Counted from the stretch's first letter, positions 45,483 to 55,072 are shown. The stretch: DNA of 64,000 nt from Devosia sediminis (GCF_016411825.1 NZ_JAEKMH010000001.1:372001-436000); one strand, 5' to 3'. Notes: generated from the sequence alone by a model not told the origin. Numbers and translations are program-made.

Positions 45483-46547
45483 ATGGCGCAGCAGGACGAG
45501 CCGGTGAGATTGCGTGACGTCGCCCAGGCGGCCGGCGTTTCCCAAGGGACAGCGTCCAACGTGTTCAACCGGCCCGATGTGGTGCGACCCGAAGTGCGGG
45601 AACGGGTGCTCGAAGCCGCCCAGAAACTCGGATATGCCGGGCCCAGCGTGGCCGGACGATTGCTGCGGGCAGGGCGGGTGAATGCGGTGGGCGTCGCGGC
45701 GATCGAGCCGCTGAGTTATTTTTTCGAGGACCTGTGGGCCCGCCAGTTGCTGGCCGAGATTTCCGAAATCTGCGACAGCCAGGGCGCTGGCGTGGCGCTG
45801 GTCTCGGCCATCAGCGACGAGCGGCTGGATTGGAACATCCAGTCGGCGGTGGTGGATGGATTCATCCTGCTCTGCGTCGAAGGTGGGGAGCGGCTGGTGG
45901 ACATTACCCGCGCCCGCAAGCTGCCGTACGTGGCGCTGGCGATCGGCGCGGAGGATTCCAGTATTCCCGCCATCGGCGTCGACAACGTCGCTGGGGCCAG
46001 GCTGGCCGGAGAGCACCTGCTGAGTCTCGGGCACAGGAGGCTGGCCATCATTTCGACCCAGCTCGACGACGACTTCGTCGGCCGGACCGACGAAAAGCGG
46101 GTGCGGGCGGCGAAATATTCGACGTCACGCGACCGGGCGCTGGGCTACTGGCAGGCTTTCGAGGCTGCGGGTATCGCCATTGGCGACGTGCCGGTCATGG
46201 TCACGCAGGAAGATCGCCGCAGCACCGAGACGGCGATGGCGGAACTGTTCGGCGGGCCGGAGCGGCCGACAGGCCTCCTCGTCATGTCGGACAAGATCGC
46301 CATGTGGGCCGTGGACTGGCTGTTCCGGCAGGGCCTTTCCGTCCCGGAGGATGTTTCCGTGGTGGGCTTCGATGGCGTGCCGGAATCGGCGGTGTCGACG
46401 CCGAAACTGACCACGGTGCAGCAGCCGATGGCGGAGATCGCCCGGCTAGCCGTGGAGGCGGCTTTGGGCGGCGAACAGGTCGAAGGCCGGCGGATTCTTC
46501 AGGCAGAGCTCGTGGTGCGCGAAACCACGGCGCCGCCCCGCAAATAG
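45483..46547 (+). CDS. LacI-family transcriptional regulator
   Basis: A 354-residue LacI/GalR regulator. The helix-turn-helix is at about 8-28 (VRLRDVAQAAGVSQGTASNVFNRP), and the hinge helix follows with SVAGRLLRAGRVNAVG. A periplasmic-binding-protein-like domain runs to the end (SVVGFDGVPESAVSTPKLTTVQQPM is the usual late signature). ATG 45483 has GGAG nine bases upstream; GTG 45471 is an alternative. It likely binds the three operators just upstream. The effector, probably a sugar or nucleoside, is unknown; no sugar operon is adjacent. Confidence 0.93.
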   Translation: MAQQDEPVRLRDVAQAAGVSQGTASNVFNRPDVVRPEVRERVLEAAQKLGYAGPSVAGRLLRAGRVNAVGVAAIEPLSYFFEDLWARQLLAEISEICDSQGAGVALVSAISDERLDWNIQSAVVDGFILLCVEGGERLVDITRARKLPYVALAIGAEDSSIPAIGVDNVAGARLAGEHLLSLGHRRLAIISTQLDDDFVGRTDEKRVRAAKYSTSRDRALGYWQAFEAAGIAIGDVPVMVTQEDRRSTETAMAELFGGPERPTGLLVMSDKIAMWAVDWLFRQGLSVPEDVSVVGFDGVPESAVSTPKLTTVQQPMAEIARLAVEAALGGEQVEGRRILQAELVVRETTAPPRK

Positions 46548-46576
46548 CGCTTTCGGCTTTTCGCGCCGTGCATTAA

Positions 46577-47809
<1,233 letters not shown>

Positions 47810-47824
47810 GGCAACGGCGTGACC

Positions 47825-47900
47825 CCCTCCCCAGCTTTCCTAGGGCCCTTTCGGGCCCAGCGACGCTACCCTCCCCTCAAGGGGGAGGGTGGGCAGGCCG
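47825..47900. repeat. G/C-rich inverted repeats between convergent genes
   Basis: CCCTCCCC and GGGGGAGGG arms flank TCAA near 47871-47890; GGGCCCTTTCGGGCCC lies at 47842-47857. Related G/C-rich inverted sequence is seen near 18915-18955 and 52058-52131. It may serve as a bidirectional terminator. Confidence 0.5.
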
Positions 47901-47907
47901 ACAGGCC

Positions 47908-49038
47908 TTAGCCGCCCAGCAGCGTGGCAAGACCACCCGGGCCCGTATTGCCCGTGGTCGCGGCGCCGAACATTTCCATGAGCTTGGACGTGCTGGCATA
48001 GGACTGCATGGCGGCCTGATAGAGCTGGTCGGACCAGCCGACGGCGCGGCGCTCCTCGTCGCTGAGCGAGGTGAACGCGGCGATGATGTTCTGGCTGAAA
48101 GCGGTCGGGTCGCCGGATTTGCTGGCTGACTGGAAGCCCGCGAGCAGCGTGGTGCCGCTCTTGGCCTGGAGGGCCGAGCGGGCGGCATTGACCTCGGTCT
48201 GGGTGAAGGCCCCCTGGCTGTCGAGCACGATAGAGGTGAGGGCGCGGCTCGACAGCTTTGACATGTCGACATAGGTGCCGGTCGTGGTGCTGCGATTGAA
48301 GGTGGCCAGCTTTCCATTGGCCTTGGCTTCGGCATAGATCTTGTCCAGCGCTGAGCGGGTATTGGCGGCGAGGTCGTCCATGGAAACCGGTTCAGCGATC
48401 TCGCCTGTTTCCACCAGCGCCAGATAGAGCGCCACCGGGTCGCTGTCGCCGGCATCGGGGAGGGTGCCCGGCTTGGACTGCAATTGCTTGAGCCCCTCGG
48501 TGACGGCATCGCGACCGGCCTTCCAATCGGCACTGGCGCGCTCCTCGGCTCCAAGGCTGTCGAGATAGGCGCCGGCGGCCTTGTAGAGATTGGTGTAGTT
48601 GCCGGTGACCTTGGCGACGGCGGCGGGACCGGCAAGCGCTGCCTCGAAGCGGCGCTGCATTTCGAGGCCGGCAGCCTCGCGTTCGTCCGGGGTGAAGCTG
48701 GCATCGCTCGACATGGCGTAGAGCTCGCGGTGGTCGAGGCTCGAAAGGTCGAGCGCCAGCTTGCCCTTTTGCAGGGGCGAGGTGCGGCCGGCCTCCTTGA
48801 GCAGTTCGCTCAGCTTGCTGCGGGCATCGGCGAGGACGGTGGCAAAGTCCCGCTCCGCCAATGCGGCCTTGGCCTCGTCGGAAAGCACGACCTCGGTGGC
48901 GCTGGTCGCCGACGTTTGCTGGTCCTGTGCCGTCGTGGTGGCGGCCGTGTTCGCGCGGCTGGCGGCGGCGCTGGTCGCATAGGCCGAGCTGTAGCTCTGA
49001 TAGGCTGAATAGGCGGACGAGGAATTGACGGCGACCAT
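47908..49038 (-). CDS. unknown protein with Ser/Ala/Thr-rich N-terminus
   Basis: A 376-residue protein. Residues 1-50 are low-complexity (SSAYSAYQSYSSAYATSAAASR, then Thr/Ala/Gln-rich), which recalls flagellar or secreted proteins. The remainder is helical and acidic, with recurring LSDEAKAALAERD, SLDHRELYAMSSDASFTPDEREAA and LSDEERRAVGWSDQLY segments that resemble one another loosely. There is no signal peptide or membrane segment. The start at 49038 (MVAVNSSSAY) is chosen because the upstream open frame is in RNA-type sequence. Non-classical or type-I/flagellar export is possible but unsupported. Confidence 0.65.
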   Translation of the reverse strand: MVAVNSSSAYSAYQSYSSAYATSAAASRANTAATTTAQDQQTSATSATEVVLSDEAKAALAERDFATVLADARSKLSELLKEAGRTSPLQKGKLALDLSSLDHRELYAMSSDASFTPDEREAAGLEMQRRFEAALAGPAAVAKVTGNYTNLYKAAGAYLDSLGAEERASADWKAGRDAVTEGLKQLQSKPGTLPDAGDSDPVALYLALVETGEIAEPVSMDDLAANTRSALDKIYAEAKANGKLATFNRSTTTGTYVDMSKLSSRALTSIVLDSQGAFTQTEVNAARSALQAKSGTTLLAGFQSASKSGDPTAFSQNIIAAFTSLSDEERRAVGWSDQLYQAAMQSYASTSKLMEMFGAATTGNTGPGGLATLLGG

Positions 49039-49170
49039 GGCAATGCTCCGGCTTTGCCGGAAACCTTGCAAGGCGCGTGCCGCCAAAAAAATCCAACAGA
49101 AACAACGGGGGTGGCGGCCCATATAAGGCCGGGCGGAAAAATATGCCGGGCAATATCGGATGCGTCGGCC

Positions 49171-49268
49171 AAAAAAGAAGGCCCCGCCCGAGGGGATGGG
49201 CGGGGCCGTTCGGTCTACGGCCGAAGCCGCTGACCTTGGAGGGACGGGTCACCACGAACTCCGTCTTC
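49171..49268 (-). ncRNA. small RNA unit D (degenerate anti-SD loop)
   Basis: Promoter-like TTGTGT-17-GATAGT lies on the minus strand (-10 at 49275-49280). A hairpin TGACC/GGTCA has a CCCUCC-containing loop near 49237. The terminator has GGCCCCGCCC arms (49180-49189 and 49198-49207) and then TTCTTTTTT. It has the same architecture as units A-C with one weakened loop. Ends are estimated from the promoter and T-run. Confidence 0.55.
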
Positions 49269-49349
49269 GCCAGCACTATCGGACGGCGCGCGCCGCGACA
49301 CAAACGCACATTGGGAAATGCTGCCATGCAGATTCGCTGGGCGCGACGC

Positions 49350-49543
49350 AAAAAAAGAGGCTCCAACCGAAGTTGGAGCCTGATGATAGGGCCGAAGCCA
49401 AATCGCAAGTTTTGGCCCTGCGCATGGGAGGAGGATATGCGCCAGACCGGTGGATCGTCGCCGAGGGAGGAGGATTCGGCTTCAATCCGGTGTCGCAAGA
49501 AGCGGGTCCGAGGGAGGAGGATACGGAGCGGCTTCACCAGCGA
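49350..49543 (-). ncRNA. small RNA unit C (three CCUCCUCCC loops, alpha-r14/CcsR-like)
   Basis: Promoter-like TTGCTG-17-TATATT lies on the minus strand (-10 at 49551-49556). Three CCUCCUCCC motifs (complements at 49512-49522, 49465-49475 and 49426-49436) each sit in a hairpin loop; the clearest stems are GCCGA/TCGGC and TGCGCAT/ATGCGCA. The terminator is GGCTCCAAC cgaa GTTGGAGCC (49359-49380) plus seven Ts. Anti-Shine-Dalgarno loops in series are the known signature of alpha-r14 (NfeR1) and CcsR 'cuckoo' RNAs, which base-pair with ribosome binding sites and act under stress. Homology to unit B runs through the whole unit. Confidence 0.8.
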
Positions 49544-49676
49544 CACAAGCAATATAGATTTTGACCGTTTGGTCAGCAATGCATCGGATGTCATGACTGC
49601 TATGCAATGAGCACAGCGACAATCTGTCCAACAAATAGGCAAACCGACAGGTTGGCGACAGGTTGCATGACCGCAG

Positions 49677-49872
49677 ACAAAAAAGAGGCCCCATCCGGAG
49701 ATGGGGCCCGATGATCGGCCTGAGGCCAAATCGAAAGTGGGGCAGAGAGCAAGGGAGGAGGAGTATGCCGCTCTGCCATGGACCTTGGATCAAGGGAGGA
49801 GGAGATGATCCTTAGTCCGGTGTTGCGATGCGGGGTCCGAAGGGAGGAGGAGATCGGAGCGCGCCTCAGCAA
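49677..49872 (-). ncRNA. small RNA unit B (three CUCCUCCCUU loops, alpha-r14/CcsR-like)
   Basis: Promoter-like TTGTCT-17-CATATA lies on the minus strand (-10 at 49880-49885). Three CUCCUCCC motifs (complements at 49842-49852, 49794-49804 and 49753-49763) lie in loops; GGATCA/TGATCC and GCAGAG/CTCTGC stems enclose two of them. The terminator is GGCCCCATC cgga GATGGGGCC (49687-49708) plus a T-run. It shares order and segments with unit C, including a GATTTGGC stem before the terminator, so B and C are a tandem duplicate. Exact ends are inferred. Confidence 0.8.
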
Positions 49873-49965
49873 CACCGCCTATATGAACTCTACCGGTTTG
49901 ATAGACAATCCCGAAACTGACATGTCAGCCATGCGTTTTTGCAAGGGTGGTTCAGAACTGCGGGC

Positions 49966-50082
49966 AAAAAGAAAGGCCCCGCTCGAGGGGAGAGCGGAGC
50001 CCAAGGGATGACTGGTCAGGGACCGGTCAGGAGGGAACGCAGCGGGCGCAAGGGAGGGAGGAGAAAACACCCGCTGTGATGA
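49966..50082 (-). ncRNA. small RNA unit A (one CUCCUCCCUCCC loop)
   Basis: A -10-like CTATAT (50089-50094) has TTGGCG 16 bases upstream. CUCCUCCCUCCC (complement 50052-50063) is looped out by an AGCGGG/CCCGCT stem. A second partial motif, CCCUCCUG, lies near 50030. The terminator has GGCTCCGCTC/GGCCCCGCTC-type arms (49975-49984 and 49992-50001) and then TTTCTTTTT. It is shorter than units B and C, with one exact loop. Confidence 0.65.
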
Positions 50083-50219
50083 CTGGGCATATAGAGGCGG
50101 TTGACGCTTGCGCCAACCCGGCAGGGGTTATGCCAGCCATGCACGGCGCGCATGCTGGCGGAGAAAGCTCAGTAAAAACAGGGACGCCTTCCCGAGGTGC
50201 GACGGGCTGCCACAGGTGT

Positions 50220-50720
50220 TCAGGGCTCGAACGCTGTTCCGATGATGAAGCGCATGTTGAGGCCATTGCTCAGTTCGATGTCGTCGATGCGCCAGATCAA
50301 GGGGTCGCCCTCCACCTCGTAATAGGCAGGCAGGAGGATCAGGTGATCGGTGTAGTTTCCGGCCGGATAATCCGAGAAGCTGTAATGGATCGGCACGCGA
50401 GCGACGAAGTCCTTCACCGTGACTTCACCCACTTCGCATCCATCCGCATAATCGGGGGAAGTGCGCCACGGCAAGCCGTCGCCCAGTGGAGTCTTTTCGC
50501 CCGGGTTGTCGATTTCGAATTGCAGGTTGCGCTCGCTCGCCCTGGCGATCTCGGATTCCAGCCCTTCGGAGAGCATGGAATAGGCCGGGGTGATGTCGTT
50601 GCCGAGGCTGCTGATGCAGAAGATCTGGCCGACCTGCTCGGGCGTGATGGTGACCATCTGCGCCTGGGCAGGAATGGCAGTCAGCAGTATGAGCGGCAGG
50701 AGAGCGGTGGGGTGACGCAT
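50220..50720 (-). CDS. secreted protein with KxPLGDGxPW motif (paralog 1)
   Basis: A 166-residue exported protein. The signal peptide ends IPAQAQ. It has one early Cys (VGQIFCISSLG), the shared motif EKTPLGDGLPWRTSPDYADGCEVGE, and a beta-rich C-terminal half. It is a tandem paralog of the gene at 50786, recognised by the KxPLGDGxPW motif with a following Cys. Family unknown; probably periplasmic, with one disulfide possible. Confidence 0.65.
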   Translation of the reverse strand: MRHPTALLPLILLTAIPAQAQMVTITPEQVGQIFCISSLGNDITPAYSMLSEGLESEIARASERNLQFEIDNPGEKTPLGDGLPWRTSPDYADGCEVGEVTVKDFVARVPIHYSFSDYPAGNYTDHLILLPAYYEVEGDPLIWRIDDIELSNGLNMRFIIGTAFEP

Positions 50721-50785
50721 GGCTTTGGCCCGGTTGAGGATGCGAAAGCTCTAGGTGGATGGCACTGAACTGGCGATGAACGAGC

Positions 50786-51268
50786 CTAGTCGTCGGCGAT
50801 CACGTCCGTCAGTGCCTCTCGCAAGGTCGTGCCCTCGACGAACAGCACGTCGTCGACGAACCAGCCCAGGGGCAAGGGTTTGAGGACAAGGGTGTCGGTA
50901 AAGCCTGCGTCCGGCCAATCGTTGAAACCGTAGGTCACCGCGAGCCGCGCCTCGACCTCGGTGACGGATGTTTCCTCGACGTCGCACTTGTCCGGACGAT
51001 CAGGAAAGCTGGTCCAGGGAATGCCGTCGCCAAGGGGCGGCTTCTCATCGGGGGCTGCTGCCTGGATTTCGGCATTGCGCGCCATTGCGTCACCGATGAC
51101 AAAGATCAGTTCAGGGGTCAGCAGTCCCATCGGCTCGGTGTCTTCGATCACGTATTTGCAGAAGATACGGCCGACTTCTATCGCGTCCTCGGGCTGGGCC
51201 AGCGCGGAACTCGTGGTGGTCAACAGGGCGGACAGGGCAAGAGCGATGAGAGCGGGGAAGCGGTGCAT
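50786..51268 (-). CDS. secreted protein with KxPLGDGxPW motif (paralog 2)
   Basis: A 160-residue exported protein with a signal peptide ending SSALAQ. It shares VGRIFCKYV, EKPPLGDGIPWTSFPDRPDKCDVEE and the domain order of the gene at 50220; the two are otherwise well diverged. ATG 51268 starts the signal peptide; the open frame further upstream lies within the neighbouring gene. It begins 25 bases after the HAD gene's stop, so co-transcription is possible. Function unknown. Confidence 0.65.
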   Translation of the reverse strand: MHRFPALIALALSALLTTTSSALAQPEDAIEVGRIFCKYVIEDTEPMGLLTPELIFVIGDAMARNAEIQAAAPDEKPPLGDGIPWTSFPDRPDKCDVEETSVTEVEARLAVTYGFNDWPDAGFTDTLVLKPLPLGWFVDDVLFVEGTTLREALTDVIADD

Positions 51269-51293
51269 CTGGACCTCCGGAAGCCGGACCAGA

Positions 51294-52001
51294 TTACTCT
51301 GCAGCCTCAAATGCGTCGATGGCCGCCTGCAATTGGCCCAGATGCTCGATCCGGGCATAGCGCGGCTCGCCCTGCGGCTCCTCGGCATGTTCGTAGGACC
51401 AGGTGAGATCGTGCGGCACATAGGCCGCATATGATCCCGCAGCGAGCGCCGGCAGGATGTCCGATTTGAGGGAATTGCCGGCCATGATCGTATGTTCGGC
51501 GCCTTCGGTGTGGCGGGCGAAGATGCGGCGATAGACCGGCTCAGTCTTGTCGGAGACGACTTCCACGGCGGCGAAATATTCGGCAAGGCCCGAGGCAGCG
51601 AGCTTGCGCTCCTGATCGAAGAGATCGCCCTTGGTGATGAGGATCAGCCGATAGCGCTGCTGCAATTCGCCCAGCGCCTGATCGACATAGGGCAGGGTTT
51701 CGAGCGGGAAATCGAGCAGTTCGCGGCCCGAGGCAAGGAGTTCGGCAATGACGCGGCCGGGCACCTTGTGGTCGGTGAGTTCGAGCGCCGTCTCGATCAT
51801 GGAGAGGGTAAAACTCTTGGCGCCAAAGCCGTAGAAGCGGAGATTATGGGCGGTCGAGGCGATCAGGCGCTCATTGAGATCGGGCACATCAGTATGGTCG
51901 CGCAGCAGCGCCGCAAAGCGCTCCTGGCTCAGGCGGAAGAACTGCTCGTTCTGCCAGAGCGTGTCATCGGCATCGAGGGCGACAGTGGTGATGCGGGGCA
52001 T
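51294..52001 (-). CDS. HAD-superfamily hydrolase
   Basis: A 235-residue phosphatase-like protein. HAD motif I is VALDADDTLW (nucleophile and acid Asp). Motif II is near ILITKGDLFDQE, where Thr replaces the usual Ser/Thr hydrophobic context. Motif III Lys is in VVSDKTEPVYRRI, and motif IV is MAGNSLKSDILPAL (Asn-Ser before the Asp). The helical cap lies between I and II. Substrate unknown. ATG 52001 is chosen by the motif I position; the frame upstream runs into the palindromic repeat. Confidence 0.85.
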   Translation of the reverse strand: MPRITTVALDADDTLWQNEQFFRLSQERFAALLRDHTDVPDLNERLIASTAHNLRFYGFGAKSFTLSMIETALELTDHKVPGRVIAELLASGRELLDFPLETLPYVDQALGELQQRYRLILITKGDLFDQERKLAASGLAEYFAAVEVVSDKTEPVYRRIFARHTEGAEHTIMAGNSLKSDILPALAAGSYAAYVPHDLTWSYEHAEEPQGEPRYARIEHLGQLQAAIDAFEAAE

Positions 52002-52028
52002 GGGATGGTCCTGCAGTCGGTCGCGGCT

Positions 52029-52162
52029 AAAGGCCCCCTCACCCGGCCCTGCGGGCCGACCTCTCCCCCAGAGGAAAAGGTGTCGCTCCGCGACCTTGAC
52101 GCACGCCACCTCTCCCTATGGGGGAGAGGTCGACGGCGAAGCCGGCGGGTGAGGGGGCCTTT
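52029..52162. repeat. 134-base nested inverted repeat (MITE-like intergenic element)
   Basis: Outer arms AAAGGCCCCCTCACCC (52029-52044) and its exact complement (52147-52162) pair over 16 bases. Inner arms GACCTCTCCCCCA (52058-52070) and TGGGGGAGAGGTC (52119-52131) pair over 13. The element fills the gap between the lsrB-like and HAD genes and would fold in either strand. This type is common between genes in Hyphomicrobiales. Confidence 0.8.
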
Positions 52163-52171
52163 ACAGCCCGA

Positions 52172-53065
52172 TCAGAACGCCCACTCGCGGGCCTTGGAGA
52201 CGAGGAAGTCGCGGAAGACGCCGACGCGCTTTGAATTTTTCAGCGCCGGCGGATAGACGAAATAGGCTTCGTAGGCGGGCAGTTCGACTTCGGGCAGAAT
52301 CTGGACGAGGCCATCTTCCTTTTCCGTCACATAATCGGGCAGCATGGCGATGCCGATGCCGGCGCGGCAGGCCTGGAGCATGCCGTAGATGGCGTTGACG
52401 CGGAGCGCGGCGCGGCGCTGGCTGGCGTCGCTGCGACCCATGCGTTCGAGGAAGTTGATGTCGCCCAGATAGGAGGGCACCGGCTCGCCGAAGCTGATGA
52501 TGCGGTGGTCGTCGAGATCTTCGGCGGTGGCGGGCATGCCGTGCTCGTCGACATAGGTGTTCGACGCATAGAAGTGGTTGTGCACGGTGAACAGCTTGCG
52601 CTGGATCATCTCGGACTGGTTGGGGCGATGCAGGCGAATGGCGACGTCGGCCTCACGCATGGCGAGGTCGAGCTCGGCGTCGTTGAGGCGGATTTCGAGC
52701 TGGATCAGCGGATAGAGTTTCAAAAACTCGTCGAGCCGGGACGAAAGCCAGGTCGAGCCGATGCCCACTGTGGTGGTGACGATCAGCGGCCCGGTGGGGA
52801 CGTCCTGGCTTTCGGACATCTGGGTCTCCACCTGCTGGAGTTCCCAGTGCATGCGGTGGGCGGTGCGGAAGAGCTGTTCGCCGACTTCGGTGAGCACGAG
52901 GCCGCGGGCATGACGAATGAAGAGCTTGAGGCCCAGGTCGTCCTCGAGCGCGGAAATCTGGCGGGAAACGGCCGACTGGCTCATTCCGAGCTTTTCGGCT
53001 GCGTGCGTGAAGGAGCCCGACTCGGCGGCGGTGTGGAAGATCCGTAGCTTGTCCCAGTCGAGCAT
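52172..53065 (-). CDS. lsrB: LysR-family regulator, LsrB-like
   Basis: A 297-residue LysR regulator. It opens LDWDKLRIFHTAAESGSFTHAAEKLGMSQSAVSRQISALE (helix-turn-helix about 17-45). In Sinorhizobium the LysR gene next to trxB is lsrB, an oxidative-stress and lipopolysaccharide regulator that senses redox state through cysteines. Opening sequence and position here agree with that. Only one Cys is present (residue 233, QACRAGIGIAM), so any redox switch would rest on that residue. The ATG at 53065 is preferred to an upstream frame without homology. It lies 114 bases after trxB on the same strand. Confidence 0.82.
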   Translation of the reverse strand: MLDWDKLRIFHTAAESGSFTHAAEKLGMSQSAVSRQISALEDDLGLKLFIRHARGLVLTEVGEQLFRTAHRMHWELQQVETQMSESQDVPTGPLIVTTTVGIGSTWLSSRLDEFLKLYPLIQLEIRLNDAELDLAMREADVAIRLHRPNQSEMIQRKLFTVHNHFYASNTYVDEHGMPATAEDLDDHRIISFGEPVPSYLGDINFLERMGRSDASQRRAALRVNAIYGMLQACRAGIGIAMLPDYVTEKEDGLVQILPEVELPAYEAYFVYPPALKNSKRVGVFRDFLVSKAREWAF

Positions 53066-53179
53066 GTTGGCGGCGCTTTCCTTAGTGTTTTTCAGCCAGG
53101 TCGGACGAAAACCCCCGCCCGCGGCGAGGGAGGCCAAATCATTGTGACGTTAGCGTGACTTAGCGCCGGCATTTCCAGA

Positions 53180-54130
53180 CTATTCCGCTGCTTCGGCGAG
53201 TTCATGCTCGGCGAGGAACCGCTCGGCATCGAGCGCGGCCATGCAGCCCATGCCGGCGGCGGTGACTGCCTGGCGGTAGATGTCGTCGGTGACGTCGCCG
53301 GCCGCGAAGACGCCGGGAATATTGGTCTCGGTGGTGCCGGGTTTTACCTGCAGGTAGCCGCCGGGCTTCATGTCGAGCTTGCCGGCAAAGATGGACGTTG
53401 CGGGGGCATGGCCGATGGCGACGAAGACACCGTCGATCGGCTGGTCATAGGTACGGCCCGAGGTGCGATCCTTGAGCGTGACCGAGTTGACCGAGGGGGG
53501 CGTGGGCGAACCGCCGACTTCTACAACTTCGGTATTCCAGCGCACCTCGATCTTGGGATGCTTGAACAGGCGCTGCTGCAGGATGCGTTCGGCGCGGAAT
53601 TCGTCGCGGCGATGCACGACGATGACCTTTTCGGCGAAATTGGTGAGGAAGAGGGCTTCCTCGACCGCCGTATTGCCGCCGCCGACCACGAGGACCTGCT
53701 TGCCGCGATAAAAGAAGCCATCGCAGGTGGCGCAGGCGGAAACGCCAAAGCCCTGGAATTTCTGTTCCGAGGGCAGGCCCAGCCACTTGGCCTGGGCGCC
53801 GGTGGCGATGATGAGGCTATCGGCGGTGTAGGTGTCGCCGCTGTCGCCCGTCAGCACGAAGGGGCGGCGATCGAAATCGACATGGGTAATGATGTCGTTG
53901 ACGATCCTGGTGCCGACATGCTCGGCCTGCGCCTTCATCTGGTCCATGAGCCACGGGCCCTGGATGACGTCGGCAAAGCCGGGATAGTTCTCGACATCGG
54001 TGGTGATGGTGAGCTGCCCGCCGGGCTGCAGCCCCTGGATCATGACCGGTTCGAGCATGGCGCGCGCCGCGTAGATGGCAGCCGTATAGCCAGCCGGACC
54101 CGAGCCAATGATGATGACTTTCGCGTGCAT
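53180..54130 (-). CDS. trxB: thioredoxin reductase
   Basis: A 316-residue flavoprotein that transfers electrons from NADPH to thioredoxin. The FAD-binding motif is VIIIGSGPAGYTAAIYAAR, the redox-active CxxC is SACATCDGFFYRGK (about 136-139), and the NADPH loop is VLVVGGGNTAVEEALFL. The C-terminal FAD signature is IPGVFAAGDVTDDIYRQAVTAAG. Length is normal. It is followed by the LsrB-like gene. The lrp gene that often precedes trxB in rhizobia is missing, and greA lies directly upstream. Confidence 0.97.
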   Translation of the reverse strand: MHAKVIIIGSGPAGYTAAIYAARAMLEPVMIQGLQPGGQLTITTDVENYPGFADVIQGPWLMDQMKAQAEHVGTRIVNDIITHVDFDRRPFVLTGDSGDTYTADSLIIATGAQAKWLGLPSEQKFQGFGVSACATCDGFFYRGKQVLVVGGGNTAVEEALFLTNFAEKVIVVHRRDEFRAERILQQRLFKHPKIEVRWNTEVVEVGGSPTPPSVNSVTLKDRTSGRTYDQPIDGVFVAIGHAPATSIFAGKLDMKPGGYLQVKPGTTETNIPGVFAAGDVTDDIYRQAVTAAGMGCMAALDAERFLAEHELAEAAE

Positions 54131-54210
54131 CGCGAACCTTCTCCGATAATCCAGGAATGCTCCCTCGTTGCTTAGTTAAGGTCCAGAGGGGGCATGTTTC
54201 AAGGCAAACT

Positions 54211-54241
54211 CACTCCCGCGGAGCATAAGCTCGCGGGAGTG
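54211..54241 (-). terminator. hairpin between greA and trxB
   Basis: CACTCCCGCG (54211-54220) and CGCGGGAGTG (54232-54241) form a perfect 10-pair stem with an 11-base loop. Leftward transcripts run into AGTTTGCC, with no clean T-run, so termination would be weak. The rest of the 54131-54347 gap shows only a smaller GGACGC/GCGTCC hairpin. Confidence 0.5.
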
Positions 54242-54347
54242 CACATGAAAGATACAGGAAATCGGGCAAATGCCTCAAATTGGGGCGTGGCGCGGCAAGA
54301 AATGCTCGCGCGGAGCGAGCGGACGCACGCGGCGTCCGCCCTGATTC

Positions 54348-54821
54348 TCAGATGTAGCGAATCTTGAGGATTTCGTAGCTGCGGGCGCCACCGGGGGCGG
54401 CGACCTCGAAGGTGTCGCCCTCTTCCTTGCCGATCATGGCGCGGGAAATGGGGGAGGAAATGGAAATGCGGCCAGCCGAGGCATCGGCTTCCGGATCGCC
54501 GACGACCTGGTAGGTCTTTTCTTCCTCGGTATCCTCGTCGATGAAGGTGACGGTAGCGCCGAACTTGACGGTGTCGCCGCTCAGCTTGCTCACGTCGATG
54601 ATGTCGGCCAGCGCCAGCATCGTTTCGAGCTCCTTGATGCGGCCTTCATTGAGGCTCTGCTGCTCCTTGGCCGCCGAGTATTCGGCGTTTTCGGAGAGGT
54701 CGCCGTGGGCGCGGGCTTCGGCAATGGCGTCGATGATGCGACGGCGCTCGTTGCTGGTGCGATGTTCGAACTCAGCGGCAAGGGCCTTGTGGCCCTCAAT
54801 CGTCATCGGAACCTTGTCCAT
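54348..54821 (-). CDS. greA: transcription elongation factor GreA
   Basis: A 157-residue GreA that rescues backtracked RNA polymerase by stimulating transcript cleavage. The N-terminal coiled coil (about 1-75) has the tip [15 protein letters not shown], with the acidic residues needed for activity. The C-terminal globular domain contains [52 protein letters not shown]. Length is typical. In many relatives greA lies near carB and trxB, and the same neighbourhood appears here with extra genes between greA and carB. Confidence 0.97.
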   Translation of the reverse strand: MDKVPMTIEGHKALAAEFEHRTSNERRRIIDAIAEARAHGDLSENAEYSAAKEQQSLNEGRIKELETMLALADIIDVSKLSGDTVKFGATVTFIDEDTEEEKTYQVVGDPEADASAGRISISSPISRAMIGKEEGDTFEVAAPGGARSYEILKIRYI

Positions 54822-55072
54822 ATTCGTGCTGCCTCCAATGGGCTCGGCAATAACAAATCCCGCCGCAGGGCCGGTTCATCGGGCCGCGACAGGCTTGGAT
54901 TGATGTTGAACCAGGCCGCAGCGCTGGGCGCCCGGCAAGGTGTCTCCCTGCCAAAACATGGTTCGGCCACCGCTTCATGACAAGTCTTTGCGGGAGATGC
55001 CAACAGCTTGCCCGCACCGGGCCTCGCGGTCAAGCCGGACGACGCGCCCAGAGCCGGTTCAGCACAGGCAGC

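Noticed and set aside
49300..49560. Short plus-strand coding frames inside the small-RNA array
   Set aside because: They cross promoters, anti-SD loops and terminators, with no ribosome site or homology.
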